Source: Bacillota bacterium
GTDB lineage: Bacteria; Bacillota; Clostridia; Clostridiales; Clostridiaceae
Direction of reading: 5' to 3'
Assembly (NCBI GenBank): GCA_023445445.1
Contig: JAEXLD010000118.1
Coordinates: forward strand, 1-64,000
DNA length: 64,000 nucleotides
The notes beneath the pieces were generated by a model. That model ran no database searches, was not told the origin of the DNA, and worked only from the letters and a program-made list of their open reading frames with translations. Made by a program: the position numbers and the translations under genes. The number at the start of each line of letters is the position of its first letter. Position 1 is the first letter of the stretch. Positions 57,829 to 64,000 of this stretch are shown piece by piece.

Positions 57829-58911
57829 ATGGCATTTAAAAAACCACAAGTAACAAAGGTGAAGACAGATATTCAATCATTATCTATTTATTTAAGAAGT
57901 GTGAAAAAATTTGGTAAAACAACCCTATTCAGAGATTTAATATTGGAAAAATTTAATGGAAATCCTGAAAAGGGGCTTTTGATTGGCATTGGTGCAGAAA
58001 TGGGTTATTCAATATTAGATAACTTAAATGCTACTCAAATAGAAAATTGGGAGGAATTAGAGGATTTAAAAGATTGGTTAATAACACAGAAAGGTAAAGA
58101 ACATGATATAGAAATCGTTGCTTTCGATGTAATAGATGAATTAATACCGATAGCTGAAGAAGAGATAATGAGATTATCTAAAAAAGATGGTAAACCTTGT
58201 AAATCATTCAACGGAGCTTTCGGTGGATATGGTGAACCTAGAAAGAGATTTCAAAAGTTATTAAAAGACTTCTTTAGTGATTTAAAGAAAGCTGGAATAC
58301 AACCTTTTGCAATCTCGCATACAAAGGTTAAGAATGTAAAGGAAAAGGGAGATGAAGGTGAAGGATATCAAACATTGACATCTAACTTATCAAACGATTA
58401 TGAGTCTATATTCGGAGATATATTTGACTGTGTGTTAACAGGTTATATTGATAGGGATGTTGAAGGTGGGAAAGTAACATCTGCAACAAGAAAATTATAT
58501 TTAAGAGGTAATGGCTTTATTGATGCAGGTTGTAGATTTGCTGACAACACAGTTCCAGAATACATAGTGTTTGATAAACCGAATATGGCAAAGGATTTTA
58601 TAGAAGTATTAGAAGAAGGATTAAGAAAATCAAGGACAGTTGATAAATTAGATAAAGACCAATTTAAAGTAGAACAAGAAAAAGAAAGACAAGAACTTAG
58701 CAAAAAAGCAGAGCAATTCACAAGTGATTTACAAAACAAAGAAGACACTGATGAACAAAAAGAAGAAAAACTAAATAAGATAAAAGAAAACATGGCTAAA
58801 ATTGATATAGAAAAATTACAAGAGATAATAGCAAAACATAAGGTAACCAACTTAGGTGATGCTTCAATTATACCTACTCAATGTTTGAATGAAATACTAG
58901 AATTGATCTAG
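57829..58911 (+). CDS. RecA-like (Sak4-type) recombination ATPase
   Basis: 360 aa. P-loop VKKFGKTTL (Lys30); Walker B IEIVAFDVIDEL; then FGGYGEPRKRFQKLLKDFFSDLKKAGIQPFAISHTK, typical of phage AAA_24/Sak4 single-strand annealing or RecA-like ATPases. C-terminal 100 residues are charged helices. Works with SSB-like and helicase neighbours in recombination-linked replication. AAAGGAGAG precedes ATG 57829; strong terminator follows. Confidence 0.8.
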   Translation: MAFKKPQVTKVKTDIQSLSIYLRSVKKFGKTTLFRDLILEKFNGNPEKGLLIGIGAEMGYSILDNLNATQIENWEELEDLKDWLITQKGKEHDIEIVAFDVIDELIPIAEEEIMRLSKKDGKPCKSFNGAFGGYGEPRKRFQKLLKDFFSDLKKAGIQPFAISHTKVKNVKEKGDEGEGYQTLTSNLSNDYESIFGDIFDCVLTGYIDRDVEGGKVTSATRKLYLRGNGFIDAGCRFADNTVPEYIVFDKPNMAKDFIEVLEEGLRKSRTVDKLDKDQFKVEQEKERQELSKKAEQFTSDLQNKEDTDEQKEEKLNKIKENMAKIDIEKLQEIIAKHKVTNLGDASIIPTQCLNEILELI

Positions 58912-58917
58912 TCCTTT

Positions 58918-58945
58918 GGGATAGGGAGAAATCCCATCCCTTTTT
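58918..58945 (+). terminator. Rho-independent terminator
   Basis: GGGAT-A-GGGA, 4-nt loop, TCCC-ATCCC, then TTTTT. A 9-bp G/C-rich stem with one bulge, the strongest in the window. Confidence 0.85.
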
Positions 58946-59002
58946 AATTAGAGGTTATATTTGTATGTAAATTGTAATTAAAAAATATGAAAGGAGTTAA
59001 AA

Positions 59003-59515
59003 ATGAGTAGAAAAGTTATATGTAGGATATGTGGTAAGCAAACAACAAATGATATTGCCTATAAGGTAACTATTAATGGTAAAAATAATTATTTTTGTAC
59101 TAAGGAGGAATATGATACTAAACAAAAGGAAAAGGAATCTAAAGATAAATGCATAAGAACTATCGGTGATATACTTGGTGTTAAAATAGTACCACCTGTG
59201 ATGGTTAAAAAGGTTAATGAACTTAGAGAATTTTATGATTATATAGTTATAGAAAAGACCTTTAAAGAGTGTACTAGTATAATATTATGGGCTTTAGAAA
59301 CAAAAGATTTTAATTCAGAATTTGTTAAGGCAAAATACATAATTTCAATTGTAGTGAACAATATAGATAAGGTTTATAAAAAGCACATTAAAGATTTAAA
59401 GGATATAGAAATGTTATTTGCAAGAAGTGAGATTGAGCCTGAAATAATTGATTTAGATATTGATAGACCAATAGACAACAGAAATGTTTCTGACATAAGT
59501 TCATTTTTATATTAA
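59003..59515 (+). CDS. Zinc-finger protein of the replication module
   Basis: 170 aa. N-terminus VICRICGKQT...KNNYFCTKEEYD has three Cys of a likely zinc finger; the rest is helical (YIVIEKTFKECTSIILWALETKDF). Ends 11 nt before the helicase gene. May be a helicase loader or accessory; unknown. Confidence 0.65.
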   Translation: MSRKVICRICGKQTTNDIAYKVTINGKNNYFCTKEEYDTKQKEKESKDKCIRTIGDILGVKIVPPVMVKKVNELREFYDYIVIEKTFKECTSIILWALETKDFNSEFVKAKYIISIVVNNIDKVYKKHIKDLKDIEMLFARSEIEPEIIDLDIDRPIDNRNVSDISSFLY

Positions 59516-59526
59516 GGGGTGGTTAA

Positions 59527-60978
59527 ATGAGTTTTGAGGATAAATTAAATGAGAAATTAAAAAAATCTGAAGGGTTACTTTGTGGCTTAATACTCAAAGA
59601 ACCTTCATTATTGTTTGAGTATAGTATAAATAAAAAAATACTTTCAAGTGAGGCATTGTTTTATATAGGTGTCACTGATAGATTATTAAGCAAAGGGGTT
59701 GAAGTCATAGATGAAGTCTCTTTTGCAGGGGAAGTAGCTGATATACCACAATTAAATGATAAATACATAGAGATGGGTGGATACAGTACTATCAAAGAAC
59801 TAACTAATATTGTTGATATTAAGAACGCAGATAGTATTGTTGATGAATGGACTAAATGGAACGTTATAAATACGTATAAAGACAAAGGAATACTTAATAT
59901 AGATAAACATTGGGAAAAACTTTTAAAAATGAAGAGTAGTCAAGTGGTAGACTATATAGAATATCAAATAAATGATATAGATTTAGAGATATCAAGTGAT
60001 ATAGTTTTTGAAGACCTTAATTTAACTGATAAAGAAATAGAAGATATCAAAAGTGGAATAAACATGGGGATAAGTTTTGGGAAACATTCACCTATATTAA
60101 ATTATTTATCAATGGGATTACCAAAGGGTGATTTAACTATGTTTGCTTCATATACAAATGGAGGAAAATCTTCTTTTGTTATGAATAATATAATAATACC
60201 TTCAGCAGAACAAAAGGTTAAAAGCACAATTATAGCAAATGAACAACAAAGTATAGTTTTTAAGATGTTATTACAAACATATGTAATTACTGAAAAATTA
60301 AACTACTGGAGTCTACCAAGAAAGAAATTTAAGAGTGGGAAGTGGGATTCAAACGATGATGAAATAGTTGAACAAGCTAGAAAAGTAATTAGAGAAGAAT
60401 ATGCTCCTTATATTACATTTGTAAAAGTTTACGACTATGATATGAATAAAATAAAAAAGATTGCAAAAAGAACATCAAAATTAGGCTCTGAGATATTAGT
60501 TTATGATACTATGAAATATTCAGGAGATGATGATAATGTTTGGTTATCACTTATAGATGATTCTAAACAACTATTTCAAATATGTTCAAAATTAAACCTA
60601 GCTGGAGTAGTAACATTTCAACTTGCCCCAGCACATTTAAATAAGTTAAGAACACTAGATGTAAGTGCATTAGCAAATGGGAAGCAAGTTGCAGAGGTGT
60701 TTAGTGAAATGTTTGCATTTAGGGATATTTGGGATGACGAGTTTAATGGAGAAGACTTTGATATAAAGCCTTATAAACTTAAAAAGGATAGTAATGGTAA
60801 GTTTACTAATAATAGAGAAGATATTGTTTTGGATAAAAATAAAAATTATAAAATATTCTTTCACTTCAAGACTAGGAATGATAGTGTTGGAACTGCTGTA
60901 GTTTATGAATTTAAAGGACATCAAAATAAGTGGATAGAGTTAGGTTACTGCAATCCTCATCAAAAGAACAGATATTAG
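59527..60978 (+). CDS. DnaB-like replicative helicase
   Basis: 483 aa. N-terminal DnaB-N-like helical domain (LLCGLILKEPSLLFEYSI...YIEMGGYSTIKELTNI), then RecA-like core: Walker A ASYTNGGKSS (Lys214), IIANEQQ, Walker B SEILVYDTMKYSG, and FQLAPAHLNKL. Hexameric 5'-3' helicase at the fork. GGGGTGG precedes ATG 59527. Followed at 12 nt by primase. The core is divergent from host DnaB, as in other large clostridial phages. Confidence 0.85.
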   Translation: MSFEDKLNEKLKKSEGLLCGLILKEPSLLFEYSINKKILSSEALFYIGVTDRLLSKGVEVIDEVSFAGEVADIPQLNDKYIEMGGYSTIKELTNIVDIKNADSIVDEWTKWNVINTYKDKGILNIDKHWEKLLKMKSSQVVDYIEYQINDIDLEISSDIVFEDLNLTDKEIEDIKSGINMGISFGKHSPILNYLSMGLPKGDLTMFASYTNGGKSSFVMNNIIIPSAEQKVKSTIIANEQQSIVFKMLLQTYVITEKLNYWSLPRKKFKSGKWDSNDDEIVEQARKVIREEYAPYITFVKVYDYDMNKIKKIAKRTSKLGSEILVYDTMKYSGDDDNVWLSLIDDSKQLFQICSKLNLAGVVTFQLAPAHLNKLRTLDVSALANGKQVAEVFSEMFAFRDIWDDEFNGEDFDIKPYKLKKDSNGKFTNNREDIVLDKNKNYKIFFHFKTRNDSVGTAVVYEFKGHQNKWIELGYCNPHQKNRY

Positions 60979-60990
60979 GGGGATACCCTT

Positions 60991-61986
60991 ATGATAACTA
61001 AAATAAAGGATAAACTATATGGTAAAAAAGATTTAATTATAGAAATATTAAATGATTTAGGTGCTGAGAATATAAATCCTAATACTAACTCAAATGAAAT
61101 CAGGTGGGGAGGTAGAGGTGGATCTAAGATAAACGTAGATACATTATCATATGTAAGTTTTTCGCATAGTCATAATGGTGATATTATAACTATGGTAAGC
61201 TTACTTAAGAATATACCTTTAGGTGATGCAATAAGGTGGTTAGCTAATAAGTTAAATTTATCCTATGAAGATGTTGGGAAAGCAGATATAAAATTGCCAT
61301 TTGGAGGATTCTTTAAGCAATATTCTAAAAATAGTGATAATGATGAAAATCCACCAATAACATACGATATAAAAAGATTAGATGAATTTAATATTGGTGT
61401 AAGTAAATTGTTTATTGAGGATGAAATATCTGCTCAGACACAAGAAGAATTTAATATAGGTTATGACAGTCTAACAAATAGAATCACTATTCCTTGGTTT
61501 AATGCTGAAGGTGATTTGGTTGGATGTATGGGTAGGCTTAATAAAACTGAAATTAAAGATAAAGAGAATAAATATTTACCTACAATACCTTTTCGTAAAA
61601 GTAAAGCATTATATGGGCTTAATGTAAATTATAAAAATATACTTGAAAAGAATTGTATTATAATCTGTGAAAGTGAAAAATCCGTTTTAAAAAGTAAGCA
61701 ATACGGAATTGATAATGTAGTTGCTTTAGGTGGGAATCAAATAAGCATAATGCAACAAAAATTAATTAAAAGTATGCACTGTAATGCGATAATAGCTTTA
61801 GATGAAGGATTGGAATTAAAGCACTCAATTGAACAAGCTAAAAAAGTTAAAATACAAAATGTATTTTTTAGTAATGAAGTTTATGTTATGGATATGGAGG
61901 GGTTACAAGAGAAGAGTTGTATATTTGATTTGGAATATGAAGATATACAGAAAGCCTTTAAAGAAAGATTAATATATATAGATTAG
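60991..61986 (+). CDS. DnaG-like primase
   Basis: 331 aa. N-terminal domain has the CHC2-primase layout (IEILNDLGAENINPN...WGGRGGSKINVDTLSYVSFSHSHNGDIITMV...GDAIRWLANKL) but lacks the zinc-binding Cys. Toprim segment: NCIIICESEKSVLKSKQYG...VVALGGNQIS...AIIALDEGLE. Makes RNA primers and partners with the helicase. GGGGGA precedes ATG 60991. Confidence 0.8.
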   Translation: MITKIKDKLYGKKDLIIEILNDLGAENINPNTNSNEIRWGGRGGSKINVDTLSYVSFSHSHNGDIITMVSLLKNIPLGDAIRWLANKLNLSYEDVGKADIKLPFGGFFKQYSKNSDNDENPPITYDIKRLDEFNIGVSKLFIEDEISAQTQEEFNIGYDSLTNRITIPWFNAEGDLVGCMGRLNKTEIKDKENKYLPTIPFRKSKALYGLNVNYKNILEKNCIIICESEKSVLKSKQYGIDNVVALGGNQISIMQQKLIKSMHCNAIIALDEGLELKHSIEQAKKVKIQNVFFSNEVYVMDMEGLQEKSCIFDLEYEDIQKAFKERLIYID

Positions 61987-61996
61987 GAGGAGTTTA

Positions 61997-63013
61997 ATGA
62001 ATAAAATTAAATACATATTTAGAGACACGATGAATGAATATACTGATAAATTGAAAAGTAAAGGTTGTAGGGTTTGGAGTATTTCCAGACTCAATAACTT
62101 TAATACTTGCCCTATGCAATATTATTTAACATATATTGAAAAAGCTAAACAAAAGCAAGGAGTATATTCTTTACTTGGATCTTCATGTCACTCAGATTTA
62201 GAGGATTTATATACAGGTGATAATATACAATTAATACCTAAACACTTTAATGAGGATTGGATGAAGGCTGAGATATTTAATATTCCTTTCCCAGTTAGCA
62301 AAGGAGATATAAAAGGTAACTATAAGAAGGATATAGATATTTTTTATAAAAATTATAAGAAAATGGAAGGCGAATTTATTTCAGAATTAGGATTTATACT
62401 TCAAATAAGCGATAAAGATTACATAATGGGGTATATAGATTTGATTGAAATAGTAGATGATAAAAGAGTTAAAATATATGACTTCAAAACAAGTGCAATG
62501 TTTAAAGACAAGAAGTTAATTGATGCAGGACATCAACTTTCAGTTTATCAAATGGCTTTAGAACAATTATATGGACTAGAAGTAGTAGACAATGGTTGGA
62601 TAATGCTTAAATATAGCGATGTGCAAATAGCAAATAATAAACCTATGGTTGGAGTACAAAATAAAGATATAGTTAAAAAGTGTAAAACTCAAATAAAAAA
62701 ACTAATGATTAAGAATGGAATAGATGAAGTTATGGCTGAAATGTATTATTGTAAGTGTGAAGCTGATAATAATTTTGAATGTTTAACAGAATTAATTAAA
62801 AAACAAATACATATTCAAACTCATTTAAAAGAATATAAGATAACAGAAGAAGTGAAGAGTGAAACAATGAACTATATTAAAAATACCATCATAGCAATAG
62901 ATGAATTAGATAGGAATAATAAAAATCAATGGAACAAACAACCACATGACTTTTTCTGCAAGAATTTATGTAGCTTTCATCCAATAGGTTGTGATGGTTT
63001 GCTAAATAATTAA
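61997..63013 (+). CDS. RecB/Cas4-type PD-(D/E)XK nuclease
   Basis: 338 aa. SRLNNFNTCPMQYYLTY with first Cys, GSSCHSDLEDL, active site GYIDLIEI...KIYDFKTSAMF (Asp162, Lys164) and QLSVYQMALEQLYG. C-terminal CKNLCSFHPIGC adds three Cys: together the four-Cys iron-sulfur arrangement of Cas4/AddB-type nucleases. Probably an exonuclease for recombination or end processing. AGGAGG precedes ATG 61997. No CRISPR array is present, so a Cas role is unlikely. Confidence 0.8.
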   Translation: MNKIKYIFRDTMNEYTDKLKSKGCRVWSISRLNNFNTCPMQYYLTYIEKAKQKQGVYSLLGSSCHSDLEDLYTGDNIQLIPKHFNEDWMKAEIFNIPFPVSKGDIKGNYKKDIDIFYKNYKKMEGEFISELGFILQISDKDYIMGYIDLIEIVDDKRVKIYDFKTSAMFKDKKLIDAGHQLSVYQMALEQLYGLEVVDNGWIMLKYSDVQIANNKPMVGVQNKDIVKKCKTQIKKLMIKNGIDEVMAEMYYCKCEADNNFECLTELIKKQIHIQTHLKEYKITEEVKSETMNYIKNTIIAIDELDRNNKNQWNKQPHDFFCKNLCSFHPIGCDGLLNN

Positions 63014-63030
63014 TTAAATTGGAGGTGTCA

Positions 63031-64000
63031 CATGAAGACATATCAAAGGTATCATAAACACACTTCTTATAGTAATGTTTATACAAAGGATAGTCCTATA
63101 GTGGTAAAAGATTATTTAGATAAGTTTAAAGAAGAAGGTGGAATACATATATATAGCACAGTAGAGCATGGCTATCAATCACCTTATTTTAGAATTTATG
63201 ATGAGATAGAACAATATAATAAAGATAATGGAACTGATATTAAATTTATATTCGGGGCTGAGATTTATTGGGTTAAAGATAGATTTAGTGATGATAGATC
63301 AAATTGTCATATGATTTTATTAGCTAAAAATGACAAGGGAAGAAAAGCAATAAATAAAGCTATATCAATAGCTAATAAAACAGGATATTACTATAAGCCT
63401 AGATTAGACCTAGATTTAATACTCAATTTACCTAAAGATGATGTCTTTGTAACTACTTCATGCATAGCTTATTGGAATAAATATGAAGATATTGATGAAA
63501 TAACTTTAAAACTTAATAATCATTTTACTGATTTTTATTTAGAGGTTCAAGCTCATCATACAAATAAACAAAAAGAATTAAATAAACATATCTTGAAATT
63601 AAGTAGAAAATATAATATCCCAATAATAGCTGGTACAGATACTCATATTATTGAAGAGTATCAAATAGAAGACAGGGATGATTTATTAAAAAGTGCGAAA
63701 ATGAGATATGAAGATGAAGACGGTTGGTTCATGGATATGCCAAGTTACGATGAGTTTGTACTAAGGTTCAAAGAACAAGGTATATTAAACAATGAAGAAA
63801 TAATTACAGCCATAGAAAATACAAACCTAATTCTTGATTTTGAGGATATAGTATTAGATCGAAGTATAAAAATACCCACTTTATACCCTAATTTAACACA
63901 AAAAGAAAAAGATGCATTATTTATTAAAACAATATATGACTTATGGAATCAGGAAAGTAAAAAAATACCACCAGAAAAGCATAATATATATAAAGAAGAA
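63031..64000 (+). CDS. DNA polymerase III alpha subunit, partial (PHP domain)
   Basis: First 323 codons; runs off the window. QRYHKHTSYSNVY, YSTVEHGYQ, FIFGAEIYWV, CHMILLAKN, TTSCIAYW, EVQAHHTNKQ and IIAGTDTHII are the metal-site motifs of the PHP domain of C-family polymerases. The start of the phage's own replicative polymerase. TGGAGGTG precedes ATG 63031; a repeat element overlaps the previous stop. Confidence 0.88.

Larger units (their letters stand above)
19412..63017 (+). repeat. Interspersed TAATAATTAATTAAAA element, rightward copies
   Basis: About 35 intergenic copies read rightward, i.e. with the genes. TTAATTAA cores start at 19412, 19907, 20498, 21629, 21684, 22349, 22456, 22478, 22668, 23112, 23628, 24665, 25334, 26221, 29379, 30253, 31628, 34740, 36244, 38357, 39221, 41435, 43983, 43994, 45554, 47693, 48847, 52112, 52548, 53039, 53064, 54515, 55954, 56344, 57792 and 63010. 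Near-copies occur at 37590 and 48623, and a TTATTTAA form at about 19170, 22270 and 56475. One copy (32065) is inverted. Contexts: just before a ribosome-binding site, over the preceding stop codon, or 6-8 bp before a -35 box. The coordinates span the family. Confidence 0.88.

Noticed and set aside
55262..58850. Leftward frames at 55262-55516, 56482-56808 and 58443-58850
   Set aside because: Antisense shadows of good rightward genes, Ser/Phe/Leu-rich translations without ribosome-binding sites.
61997..63013. Cas4 as part of a CRISPR system
   Set aside because: No other cas gene or array; the neighbours are replication genes, so a RecB-like recombination nuclease is more likely.
87..63017. 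TTAATTAA copies as simple A+T-rich noise or a restriction-site quirk
   Set aside because: The flanks are asymmetric and orientation follows transcription; noise would not do this. Copies inside genes were excluded from the family.

Overview
The window is very A+T-rich. Shine-Dalgarno sites are strong (AAGGAGG type), start codons are ATG, GTG or TTG, and gene content is phage-like but sits beside a plasmid replication and segregation module. This fits a large extrachromosomal phage (phage-plasmid) of a Clostridium-type Firmicute. The nearest known relatives I can infer are tubZ-carrying elements such as C. botulinum phage c-st, with additional gene content in common with Bacillus phage SPbeta (YonO-type RNA polymerase, HU and YonK-like neighbours, an MrpR-like inactive integrase). 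No tRNA, rRNA, IS element or CRISPR array was recognised.

Layout. (1) 1-8.9 kb, minus strand: partial zinc-finger gene, BRO antirepressor, an approximately 850-nt gene-less and apparently highly structured segment (candidate large ncRNA), a small gene, a YonK-like protein, an HU protein, a 909-aa single-subunit RNA polymerase with a DFDSD catalytic loop, small genes including one broken by an in-frame TAG, a GIY-YIG/winged-helix protein, and a winged-helix protein preceded by 23-bp iterons. (2) 8.9-11.1 kb: plasmid-type Rep with five 22-bp-periodic iterons, two perfect DnaA boxes and further dispersed iterons, i.e. an origin. (3) 11.2-17.9 kb: TubY-TubR-TubZ partition genes with a candidate centromere, a membrane-anchored Mrr-like nuclease, and an operon with an FtsK/TcpA-type ATPase and a replication-relaxation-like protein. 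(4) 17.9-19.2 kb: gene-less. (5) 19.4-30.2 kb, plus strand: many tiny unknown genes and one winged-helix protein. (6) 30.3-37.4 kb: control region with integrase, XRE regulator, SOS box, DGQHR protein, catalytically dead integrase-like protein (MrpR-like), and a compact operon of MazF-like protein, TPR protein and secreted peptide. (7) 37.4-56.4 kb: regulators, guanylate kinase, deoxynucleoside kinase, a PP-loop ATPase/DNA C5-methyltransferase/CmoA-like cluster, an amidoligase and many small genes. (8) 56.5-64 kb: replication module (ssDNA-binding-like protein, RecA-like ATPase, DnaB-like helicase, DnaG-like primase, RecB/Cas4-like nuclease, start of DNA polymerase III alpha).

A short element, consensus TAATAATTAATTAAAA, occurs about 45 times between genes and is oriented with transcription on both strands. 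It lies either directly before a ribosome-binding site or 6-8 bp before a sigma-A type -35 box. It is absent from the plasmid-maintenance segment (about 8.9-19.4 kb).

The most notable candidate systems are three. First, a DNA hypermodification operon: the C5-methyltransferase carries Arg in place of the motif X Asn, beside a CmoA-like carboxy-SAM synthase and an asparagine-synthetase-like ligase. Second, a MazF/TPR/secreted-peptide operon that looks like a miniature peptide-communication module. Third, the RNA polymerase together with the repeated element.
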